Notes under the pieces: generated by a model
Seen by the model: only the letters and a program-made list of their open reading frames with translations
Told to the model about the DNA's origin: nothing
Database searches by the model: none
Translations under genes and position numbers: made by a program
Shown: positions 25,056-32,891 of the stretch, piece after piece
Layout of the letters: each line of letters starts with the position of its first letter
Position numbering within the stretch: position 1 is the stretch's first letter
Source: a virus
Strand: one strand, 5' to 3'
DNA length: 64,000 nt
Virus record (IMG/VR): IMGVR_UViG_3300049629_001818
Coordinates: 1 to 64,000 of that record

Positions 25056-27166
25056 CATATAATACGAATGTATTTAGGGCATTCATATTCTTGATTTTCA
25101 ATAGCAAGAGCGTAATAGAATATTTTTTGAAGAACATTATCCACAGATTCTTTACTAACCAACAACTTGTCTAATAGAGTAGAAACTAGGAAAAGACCTT
25201 GATATTTAGATATAAGTCTTCTTTTTGTCTGAGGTTTTGAATCAGAACGAACTCTACTTATCCTAATATAGTCACTGAGTGATGAATTTTGTAGAATTTT
25301 ATTATTTATATCTAGAATTTTTTCCCTTAAATCTTTTTCATCGAGATTCATCAATTCGACGTAGTTCGGAACTTCTCCAATCTCTAAATCTTTCAACATT
25401 TTATTGATTTGACCTAGTGATATTTTTCCAAATTTAGCTTCACTACCCTGAACTTCTCCTACTATATTTCTTATATTCGAGTCGTAGGTTCTAAAATCAA
25501 TTTTCTCTTCACCATCACCATATACTTCGGATTTTCTATTTACAACAATTGTAGTGTTAAGTGTTTCTAAAGGATTATCAAGTATGATGACTTTCGAGAA
25601 AGTGTATTGTGGCTTAGGGGATTCATTATTGATAATGATCTTAAAGTTATTTTGGCCACTTTTAATTTTTTTAATAGAAATTCCAACAAGTTCAGATCTA
25701 TCAAATGAATTATTTACAATTCTATTGAGATCTTGGAGTGATCTACAGGCCCTAATAAGACCAATAATATGATCCTTTCTTTCTACATCAACTGACCAAA
25801 TATCGGAAGGTGTCCATTTAGATATTGGAATACCTAAATTGAAACTACGGTATTTGTCTGATAACGAAGTAATAAGATCATCTCTAGAGTTTATTTGATG
25901 AAAGGAATATTTTTTATTACTATCAAGAACACTATTGTTTTTTCTATCTTTAACAAGGTATTTATCTGTTCTGTTAATACCATTCACGGTTTCTATAAAA
26001 CTACTTTCCCATTGACTAAATCTATCCAGCATTTCTTGTGTAACTTGAATAGGTGTTTTGATAAAATCCAAAACAGAAGGTGAAGTAAGAAAGTAGGAAA
26101 TATCATCAGTTATTGAAATATCTCTATTTAAAAATTGTCGAATAGCAAAATAAAAACAATAAATACTTTCAACTTTAATTGTAGATTCTGTTCCCAATGA
26201 ACTTCCACCGGAAGATCCAAAATCCGAAGTTTTTACAATATCGTTCAATTTATATTCTTCACCATCTTCGGCCCTTAGACTATTCGTATATTTTTTATAA
26301 TCTGGTCTTTTTAGGAACACATCTCTCATCTTTACAGAATCATAGGGTGTATATTTAGGAGCTATTAAATTTCTTGAAGTTATATCTTGGGTGTTCTTAT
26401 TGATAATATCTGAAATTCTTTTGATTACAACTCCTGATTCACCTTCGGGTTTGAGTGGTATTTCTTCACCTCGAACTATTTTACCGAGCAAAATGTCACC
26501 TCTTTTTTGACCCGAGCTTGTTTTATCAAGATCATTAAAAGTAATATTTCTTTCAATCAAGTTTTGAGTTTGACTATCGAGAAACCTAGAAAATCCTAAA
26601 ATATCTTTTTTAGATCCAAGTATCCAGGTATTTTCTACAGGGTGAACGGTTTCATCTTGTGTTGATATTTTTTTCACATGAATAGATCTACCAAGTTTTT
26701 GCATGTGTCTTGTAAATCTATCTATATCAAATCCATTTGGTGGTCTATTCGGGTTCCCTACAAAACTAGCGACATCTCTATAAAAATAAAGTTTTGATGA
26801 ATATCTAAGTTCATCGGTTTGATTGATTAAAACAAAATATATTTTACCCAAAACCTGATCTGCATATTGTTGAGCTTGATAAAGATTGGGTGTGGTATAA
26901 ACCCCTGAACCCATTTTATGACGAACATCTGATTTTCCATCTCTATCAATAACAGAATTAGAATATCTAAATTCCTCTAGTCCCGAGATATCTCCACGAT
27001 ATTCAATACGAAAATCTTCAAATATAGTAGAAAGATATTTTCTATACAGTTCAAAAGATCCAATTGTATTAATATCAGAAGATTTAGAATAAAAATCTTT
27101 TAGCATATCCTGTGAATAATATTCTATATTTTCTAGAAATTTAGAGACCTTTTCTATAATAAACAT
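25055..27166 (-). CDS. Large protein with an N-terminal ADP-ribosyltransferase-like region (Alt-like candidate)
   Basis: This 703-residue protein has near its N-terminus 'FRIEYRGDISGLEEF' and 'GSGVYTTPNLYQAQQYADQV' followed by 'KIYFVLI'. That order (an Arg in YRG, then a GxGxYTTP strand with AxxYA helix) is typical of ADP-ribosyltransferase folds. I cannot point to the third catalytic Glu with confidence. The length is close to T4 Alt (682), a packaged and injected enzyme that modifies host RNA polymerase. The start 'KVSKFLENIE' resembles a capsid-targeting peptide. The remaining 500 residues are not recognised. A TTTTATATATA box lies 8 nt upstream. Confidence 0.5.
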   Translation of the reverse strand: MFIIEKVSKFLENIEYYSQDMLKDFYSKSSDINTIGSFELYRKYLSTIFEDFRIEYRGDISGLEEFRYSNSVIDRDGKSDVRHKMGSGVYTTPNLYQAQQYADQVLGKIYFVLINQTDELRYSSKLYFYRDVASFVGNPNRPPNGFDIDRFTRHMQKLGRSIHVKKISTQDETVHPVENTWILGSKKDILGFSRFLDSQTQNLIERNITFNDLDKTSSGQKRGDILLGKIVRGEEIPLKPEGESGVVIKRISDIINKNTQDITSRNLIAPKYTPYDSVKMRDVFLKRPDYKKYTNSLRAEDGEEYKLNDIVKTSDFGSSGGSSLGTESTIKVESIYCFYFAIRQFLNRDISITDDISYFLTSPSVLDFIKTPIQVTQEMLDRFSQWESSFIETVNGINRTDKYLVKDRKNNSVLDSNKKYSFHQINSRDDLITSLSDKYRSFNLGIPISKWTPSDIWSVDVERKDHIIGLIRACRSLQDLNRIVNNSFDRSELVGISIKKIKSGQNNFKIIINNESPKPQYTFSKVIILDNPLETLNTTIVVNRKSEVYGDGEEKIDFRTYDSNIRNIVGEVQGSEAKFGKISLGQINKMLKDLEIGEVPNYVELMNLDEKDLREKILDINNKILQNSSLSDYIRISRVRSDSKPQTKRRLISKYQGLFLVSTLLDKLLVSKESVDNVLQKIFYYALAIENQEYECPKYIRII

Positions 27167-27174
27167 ATAAATCC

Positions 27175-27185
27175 TATATATAAAA
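27175..27185 (-). promoter_or_regulatory. Phage-type TTTTATATATA box
   Basis: The minus-strand box ends 8 nt before the start of the 703-residue protein. Confidence 0.5.
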
Positions 27186-27235
27186 ATAACTAGATATTAA
27201 ATCCAATATTCTTAAATTACGAACAATCCTTTTAT

Positions 27236-28144
27236 ATGATACTTCTAACAACAATAGACTATATCAATCACAAACTTATAATTAACAATATAAATACCCA
27301 ACCTATTACTTCAGATATTACGGTATTTAATCTGAATAAAATTGATCTATTTTATTCTGGATGGATCTGGATACCTACTAACGGGAATGTTGAAATTAAT
27401 CTCAATAAAGAAATATTTGAAAATACAAAAATAGAGGGTGTTTTTGTCAGTATTGTTTCTGAGGGAAATATCCTACTAGAAGAGGCAATTTATTTTGAAG
27501 AGGATAAAAATAAAAAAACTTTTCGTTTAGAATCATTCGATTTGACGTTACATGCCGGCGATTTGATTTCTGAGTATATCGTAAAATTCAATAAATTTTG
27601 GGAATCTGATCTTTTCTTTCAATTTCTACCATATCTGAATAATATTAAAAACATTATAGATTGTGGTGCCAATATTGGAAATCATAGCTTGATGTTTCAT
27701 AAATATTTTCCAGAAAGTAATATCTATTCTTTTGAACCAAGTAGCGCAAATTACGAACTTCTTCTAACAAACACGAAAAAAATAAAAAATATTCATACAT
27801 TCAAGACCGCTCTCTCTTCTAAAAGAGGAACTTTATTTATGGAAAATCCAGCATCATGGAATAGGGGTTCAACTGCTATATCCGAAAGTGGTGAGCTTGT
27901 TCAGAGCTCAATTTTGGATGATTTTGGTTTTGATAATATTTCTTTTATGAAAATAGATGTAGAAGGTCACGAGTTAGAACTTATTAGAGGATCTATAAAT
28001 ACTATCGTGAATCATAGACCACACATTTGGATTGAAGATTTTACCGGTCAAACTAAAACATTCCTAGAAGAGAAACTAGGTTATACTACACTCTTTGCCG
28101 GAGATTCTAGTAACTACTTACTTGGATCAAACCACATCAAATAA
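27236..28144 (+). CDS. FkbM-family methyltransferase
   Basis: This 302-residue protein carries a SAM-dependent methyltransferase domain (about residues 135-285): 'IIDCGANIGNHSLMF' is motif I, 'IYSFEPSSANYELL' the acidic strand 2, and 'ISFMKIDVEGHELELIRG' the FkbM-specific IDVEGxE motif. An N-terminal beta-rich domain of about 120 residues precedes it. FkbM enzymes usually O-methylate sugars, so it may act with the glycosyltransferase and the heptose genes on a glycan. It overlaps the convergent topoisomerase gene by 18 bp. Confidence 0.85.
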   Translation: MILLTTIDYINHKLIINNINTQPITSDITVFNLNKIDLFYSGWIWIPTNGNVEINLNKEIFENTKIEGVFVSIVSEGNILLEEAIYFEEDKNKKTFRLESFDLTLHAGDLISEYIVKFNKFWESDLFFQFLPYLNNIKNIIDCGANIGNHSLMFHKYFPESNIYSFEPSSANYELLLTNTKKIKNIHTFKTALSSKRGTLFMENPASWNRGSTAISESGELVQSSILDDFGFDNISFMKIDVEGHELELIRGSINTIVNHRPHIWIEDFTGQTKTFLEEKLGYTTLFAGDSSNYLLGSNHIK

Positions 28145-29983
28145 CTCCTCTTTTCTAAGAGCTGAGTTTTTTCCAAACCAAATATCTAGTTTTTTAGTAG
28201 AAAGTTCATCACTTGAAATTTTAACTAAGTTGGGTGTTTTTATAATCTTCTTATATTCATCATCTTCGAGAGCACCAAGTCCTTTTTTATAGGTAATCGT
28301 ATAATCTTTCAAGCTTTTGCCACCAGACCATTTATCAAACTCTTGCATAGAATAGAACCATAGATCTTCTGTAAGTTTCGATGATTTCACAACCATGAGA
28401 GGTGTCTCTGCTTTGAAAACGAAGTTCATATCAAAAAGTTCAGGCCAAAACTTATAGAAAAAGTTCAGAAGAAGAGCTACAATAGAGTTACCATCGGGGT
28501 CTTGATCGGCGTAGAATATAATACGACCCCATCTCAAGGTTTTCAAGGTTGCTTTTTGCCCAAGTTTTAGGCCAATAGCTGACATAAGATTTACAAGCTC
28601 TTTATTATCAGTCATTTTCTGAAGAGCTAAATCGCTTACATTTATAAACTTACCTTTGAGAGAAAAAGATCCTTGTGTTTGTGGATCTCTGTATTTTCTA
28701 AACGAGTTACTAGCCGAATCTCCCTCAAAAATACCGAGCGAACACCTCCATCTATCTTTAGCCTTGGCATCAACTAACTTTTCAACTTTAAGATTATCAA
28801 CTTGTTTATTGAGCTGTCGTTGCATTTTATTTTGATCAGCTGCTTTTTTCTGAATGATCCAATCAGATATAGATTTTACAATTTCGGATCTTAGTATCCA
28901 ACCTATCATTTTAGGTGAAATAGTAAAAGTATAACCCCAATCTTTAGGTTCAGTAATAAGTTTTTCTTTTGTTTGAGAGGAAAAACTAGGATTCACAATT
29001 GTTGAAGAAAGAAAAATCTGAAAGTGATTTTTGATCTCTGAAGGTTTTACATCTACTTTGAATTTTTTCATGAAGTAATCTCTGAGTGGTTGAATAATAC
29101 CACTTGTTATATAATCAACATGTGATCCACCATCATAAGTGTCTGATCCATTGACAAAACTTACCTGGGAAAAACCTTCACTAGAAGGAGCAACAGCCAC
29201 TGACCAAAGACCGTCGGTTGATTTTTCGTAGTAATAATCTTGACGATACCACCTTACATAATCCTCGAAAGATTTACATTTGATTTCACTACCACAGAAA
29301 AAAATCTTGACTGATGGATTACATCCAGCAATATCAACCACTCGTTTATGTAATAGATTGTAATGAGCTGTATCGAGTTTTTTTAGACCAAACCTATCTA
29401 GATCAGGAAGATAAGTGATCTTCGTTCCTGGTGTGCCTCCTTTTGTTATAGTGGGTTGTGTTCTTTCTCTCATATTCTGGGAAAAAACTTGAAGAAATCC
29501 ATTTTTACCATCACAGGTTTGAACTACAAACTTTTTAGAAAAAACGTTGGTGAGTTTCGATCCTAATCCATTGAGACCCATCACTACTCTTTCTTCTGTA
29601 TCATCGTAGTTTGAGCCAGACATAAGATTTCCAAAAATAACCTCGGGAACCATTTGATTATGAGTTTTATGAATGACCACCGGTATTCCACCGTTATCAG
29701 AAACTGATATTTCGCCGGTCTTTTTATCAATATTTACATCTATTCGGTTAAGTTTTTTATTTCTTTTACTTTCATCAACTGAGTTTGAGATAATCTCATC
29801 AAATATTTTTAGAAAACTCGGAACATAAGTGAGTTCCTCTTGTATCATCTTGGATCCCTGGGGTATCCATCTTTTTTGAGTATGTGGTTTATTTGCTCCG
29901 ATGTAGGTTTGTGGTCTAAGTAGTATGTGCTCTATATGATCAAGGACAACATACTTTTCTTCTATCTTTTTTTCTTTTGCCAT
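28127..29983 (-). CDS. gp39: Type II DNA topoisomerase large subunit, T4 gp39-like
   Basis: This 618-residue ATPase and TOPRIM subunit works with gp52 (30258) to relax DNA during phage replication. The GHKL ATPase motifs are 'ISNSVDESKRN', 'ISVSDNGGIPV' and 'VVMGLNGLGSKLTNVFS'. The TOPRIM motifs are 'GIFEGDSASNSF' and 'IIFYADQDPDGNS'. In T4 this region is split between gp39 and gp60; here it is one chain. The two topoisomerase genes are divergently placed around a small gene. Confidence 0.92.
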   Translation of the reverse strand: MAKEKKIEEKYVVLDHIEHILLRPQTYIGANKPHTQKRWIPQGSKMIQEELTYVPSFLKIFDEIISNSVDESKRNKKLNRIDVNIDKKTGEISVSDNGGIPVVIHKTHNQMVPEVIFGNLMSGSNYDDTEERVVMGLNGLGSKLTNVFSKKFVVQTCDGKNGFLQVFSQNMRERTQPTITKGGTPGTKITYLPDLDRFGLKKLDTAHYNLLHKRVVDIAGCNPSVKIFFCGSEIKCKSFEDYVRWYRQDYYYEKSTDGLWSVAVAPSSEGFSQVSFVNGSDTYDGGSHVDYITSGIIQPLRDYFMKKFKVDVKPSEIKNHFQIFLSSTIVNPSFSSQTKEKLITEPKDWGYTFTISPKMIGWILRSEIVKSISDWIIQKKAADQNKMQRQLNKQVDNLKVEKLVDAKAKDRWRCSLGIFEGDSASNSFRKYRDPQTQGSFSLKGKFINVSDLALQKMTDNKELVNLMSAIGLKLGQKATLKTLRWGRIIFYADQDPDGNSIVALLLNFFYKFWPELFDMNFVFKAETPLMVVKSSKLTEDLWFYSMQEFDKWSGGKSLKDYTITYKKGLGALEDDEYKKIIKTPNLVKISSDELSTKKLDIWFGKNSALRKEELFDVV

Positions 29984-29984
29984 A

Positions 29985-29995
29985 TTTTATATATA
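29985..29995 (+). promoter_or_regulatory. Phage-type TTTTATATATA box
   Basis: The box lies 18 nt before the ATG at 30014 and begins 2 nt upstream of the divergent gp39-like start. Confidence 0.5.
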
Positions 29996-30013
29996 CCAAA
30001 AAAACAATAAGTC

Positions 30014-30208
30014 ATGCCAGCAACATCAAAAAAACAATATAAACTTATCTGGGCTCTTAGAAATAAGTGGGGTTCTAAAAAGAAAGCTCCCAAGAAATAC
30101 CACTGGGTTTTCGATAAGGAATGGACTGACGTAGATTACAGAGAACTTCCACAAAAGGTATCAGAGAGGAAGGTTTTAAGATTCAGTGAATGGTTAGAGC
30201 AGATCTAA
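30014..30208 (+). CDS. Small DUF3008-like protein with a C-terminal targeting-like peptide, 64 aa
   Basis: The N-terminus 'MPATSKKQYKLIWALRNKWG' matches the DUF3008 pattern of small basic phage and bacterial proteins. The last residues 'VLRFSEWLEQI' repeat the aromatic-x2-(F/W)-x-E peptide seen on other candidate packaged proteins. The high Lys content would suit DNA binding inside the head. Function is inferred only. Confidence 0.65.
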   Translation: MPATSKKQYKLIWALRNKWGSKKKAPKKYHWVFDKEWTDVDYRELPQKVSERKVLRFSEWLEQI

Positions 30209-30257
30209 TCTATTTACAACTTTTTACGAACTTACTCATACCAAAAGAAAAAACTTC

Positions 30258-31610
30258 TTGAAACCTGGACAAAAAACAATCTCTCAATTTCTAGATAATG
30301 AATACAAAGCTTTCGCTCTATATTCTATTGAAAATAGAGCTATCGCGTCGGTTGTTGATGGATTTAAACCGGTAGCAAGAAAGATTATTCACACAGCTTC
30401 TTCCATTTGGAAAACACCATCTGCCAAACCACTCAAAATCTTTCAACTTTCAGGAAAAGTTTCCTCTGAAAGCTTCTATCATCACGGTTCATCATCACTA
30501 GATGGAGCTATCACTCAAATGGCTCAAAAGTTTAAGAATAATCTACCTCTTTTAGAAGAGCATGGTCAGTTTGGATCACTTAGAGCTCCTGAGGCTTCTG
30601 CTCCAAGATACATAGCTACTAAACTTTCTTCGATATTTTTTCATCTGTATAAAGATGAAGAGCTACTTGAATACCTCTGGGAAGAAGGCCAACAAATAGA
30701 GCCTAAATATTTCTTACCTATAGTTCCGACTATTTTAATAAACGGTGGCTCAGGTATTGCGGTTGGATTCTCATCGAATATCTTAAATAGAAATCCTTTA
30801 GATGTTGTTAATTCTGTTATTGATATACTAGGTGGTAAGAGTCCAAAAAAACTCATACCACAAATTGCTGGTTTTCGTGGTGAGTTTATACCTGACGCAG
30901 CCAACGATAAAAGATGGATTATTCGTGGTGTCTTCAAGAACATCAATAAAATTTCAACTCAAATTTTAGAAATACCACCCTCGTTTACCTGGGAAAAATA
31001 CGAAGAAGTTTTGGATGATCTTCAAGCTCGTGGTATTATCTCTTCTTGGGATGATAACTGCAAAGAAGACATCAACTATACGGTGAGGTGGGATAAATCA
31101 GTTATGGGAACTCTTGATGATGAGCAAATCATCAAACTTCTAAAACTTGAGGAATACTCTACAGAGATCTTTACTACTCTTGATGAGTTCGGAAAACTGA
31201 AAGTCTTTGAGTCAGATACACAGATTCTTGATTATTTTACAAATTTCAGACTTCAATTTTATCAAAAAAGAAAAGATTTATTGATAAAAAATCTTGAACA
31301 GGAAATTTTAATTCTATCCAACCGGGCTAGATTTATTAAAGGTGTTATTGAAAAAGAAATCTTAGTGATGAATATTCCAAAAAAAGACCTAACACAAAGA
31401 CTTCAAGAACTAAATTTCACAAAAGTTGATTCTTCTTACGAATATCTACTTCGTATGCCTATTTCATCTCTAGTAAAAGAGATCTACGAAAAGATATTGA
31501 AAGACCTAGAAGATAAGAAAGAAGAGCTAAAAACTTTATCTCAAAAAGAAATAAAATCTCTATATTTACAAGATTTACAAAAACTAAAAAAACTTTTATC
31601 AGAGATTTAG
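30258..31610 (+). CDS. gp52: Type II DNA topoisomerase medium subunit, T4 gp52-like
   Basis: This 450-residue DNA-cleaving subunit matches T4 gp52 (442) throughout: 'QFLDNEYKAFALYSIENRAI', 'VVDGFKPVARKII', 'SFYHHGSSSLDGAI', 'GQFGSLRAPEASAPRYIATK' (the catalytic Tyr in PRYI) and 'FLPIVPTILINGGSGIAVGF'. A C-terminal coiled-coil pair (about residues 340-450) forms the dimer gate. The start is a TTG, the only initiation codon that retains the conserved N-terminal helix. It is followed 1 bp later by the next gene. Confidence 0.92.
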   Translation: MKPGQKTISQFLDNEYKAFALYSIENRAIASVVDGFKPVARKIIHTASSIWKTPSAKPLKIFQLSGKVSSESFYHHGSSSLDGAITQMAQKFKNNLPLLEEHGQFGSLRAPEASAPRYIATKLSSIFFHLYKDEELLEYLWEEGQQIEPKYFLPIVPTILINGGSGIAVGFSSNILNRNPLDVVNSVIDILGGKSPKKLIPQIAGFRGEFIPDAANDKRWIIRGVFKNINKISTQILEIPPSFTWEKYEEVLDDLQARGIISSWDDNCKEDINYTVRWDKSVMGTLDDEQIIKLLKLEEYSTEIFTTLDEFGKLKVFESDTQILDYFTNFRLQFYQKRKDLLIKNLEQEILILSNRARFIKGVIEKEILVMNIPKKDLTQRLQELNFTKVDSSYEYLLRMPISSLVKEIYEKILKDLEDKKEELKTLSQKEIKSLYLQDLQKLKKLLSEI

Positions 31611-31611
31611 A

Positions 31612-31905
31612 ATGACGATTACTTATATAGCACTTGAAGATTTTACTCTTTCGTTTCCAACAATCGATCCAAGAGCTTTTCTAGAGATTCCTCTGAAAAA
31701 GGGTCAAAAATTTGATTTTGTTAATTTAGATTGGATGAATTGGATTAAACTCTCAGACGCAAAACCAGAAACAATATCAATCATCGAGACTGGATCGAGA
31801 GAAGGTCATATCTTTCGTTTAGATAATGATAAAAGATGTATTCGTTTAGATTGGTTCACGAGCTATACAAGAGATAAACAAATCTCTAAAATAATAGAAG
31901 AATAA
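31612..31905 (+). CDS. Small protein of unknown function, 97 aa
   Basis: This gene begins 1 bp after the gp52-like gene and probably shares its transcript. The protein looks like a small beta-rich domain (YIALEDFTLSFP, IFRLDNDKRCIRLDWF). No family is recognised. Confidence 0.6.
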   Translation: MTITYIALEDFTLSFPTIDPRAFLEIPLKKGQKFDFVNLDWMNWIKLSDAKPETISIIETGSREGHIFRLDNDKRCIRLDWFTSYTRDKQISKIIEE

Positions 31906-31906
31906 T

Positions 31907-32188
31907 ATGGATCACACCAGCTACTATCATGTTTGGAGAGATGTTACCTTTAGAGATGGTGATAGAGATGTTACTCTACCTCAAGGTCATGATATTATTT
32001 TAAGTAGCAGCAATGATAATAAGTTTCAGATATTTTGTAAAGGTGAAAAAATAGATGTATCAAAATCTAACTGGATATCTCTCCAAAGTTGGAATCATTA
32101 TATTCTACCTATAAAAAATGGTAAAAAGAAGTTTAGAGATAAAAAAATAAACTATATTTTAGGTGAAGAAAATAGCAGTGATTGGTGA
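31907..32188 (+). CDS. Small protein of unknown function, 93 aa
   Basis: It is spaced 1 bp from the previous gene and overlaps the kinase gene by 26 bp. The beta-rich content and the 'SNWISL'/'DWMNWIKL' similarity hint that the two adjacent small proteins may be distant paralogues. No function is recognised. Confidence 0.6.
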   Translation: MDHTSYYHVWRDVTFRDGDRDVTLPQGHDIILSSSNDNKFQIFCKGEKIDVSKSNWISLQSWNHYILPIKNGKKKFRDKKINYILGEENSSDW

Positions 32189-32891
32189 GATTTGTTTGGA
32201 TAGATTTATCTACTGCTCATCATCAAGATTATCACCAGAGGCGCCTGTTCCAGTTGTAAAACCGGTAGAGATCATAGAAAATCCAGGAATGGCCGGAAAT
32301 GTTGCTAAAAATTTAGAAGCATTGAGTAAAGAAGTTGATATTTTTTCCCTACATCAAGAAGATTTGATTACTAAGACAAGATATGTTGATAAAAAATCAA
32401 ACCATATGTTTTTGAGAATTGATGAAGGTGAAAATAATCCCTGTAAGACTCTTGAAAACTTACCAGATTTATCAACTTTCGATCTAGTGATAGTTTCTGA
32501 TTACAATAAGGGATTTCTGAATTCCCAAATTCTAGAGCTTATAGCTAGAAGTTCTAAGATATCTATACTTGATACAAAGAAAAAGTTAGATCAGCAACTA
32601 GCTAGTCTATTCACCTTTATTAAGCTAAACGATAGTGAAAGAGATATCAACAAACATCTAGATGATAATAACCTGATTATAACACTAGGCTCTCGTGGCA
32701 GTAGGTATAGAGGTGTTATATTTCCTCAAAAGAACCCTCTAGAAACTATCGATGTTTCAGGCGCAGGTGATACTTTTTTAGCTAGTTTTTCTATAGAATA
32801 TCTAAAAACAGGAGATGTTATATCATCGATTGGATTTGCCAACGAAATGTCTGCTCTAGTAGTTTCTAAAAAAGGGGTAGCGACTCCTTAA
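32163..32891 (+). CDS. hldE: Heptose 7-phosphate kinase-like sugar kinase (PfkB family)
   Basis: This 242-residue PfkB-family kinase begins 'IAVIGEICLDRFIYC' and continues with the HldE/RfaE signature 'LSPEAPVPVV', 'NPGMAGNVAKNLEAL' and the catalytic 'DVSGAGDTFLA'. It corresponds to the kinase half of bifunctional HldE, without the cytidylyltransferase domain, and is shorter than the usual 310-320 residues because some internal loops are trimmed. The start is GTG. Together with the epimerase at 22357 it points to a heptose-type nucleotide-sugar route. Confidence 0.75.
   Translation: MKKIAVIGEICLDRFIYCSSSRLSPEAPVPVVKPVEIIENPGMAGNVAKNLEALSKEVDIFSLHQEDLITKTRYVDKKSNHMFLRIDEGENNPCKTLENLPDLSTFDLVIVSDYNKGFLNSQILELIARSSKISILDTKKKLDQQLASLFTFIKLNDSERDINKHLDDNNLIITLGSRGSRYRGVIFPQKNPLETIDVSGAGDTFLASFSIEYLKTGDVISSIGFANEMSALVVSKKGVATP

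Noticed and set aside
28095-28292. Rightward 65-codon frame after the FkbM gene
   Set aside because: It overlaps the FkbM end and the gp39-like gene on the other strand, and has no promoter box or recognisable sequence.
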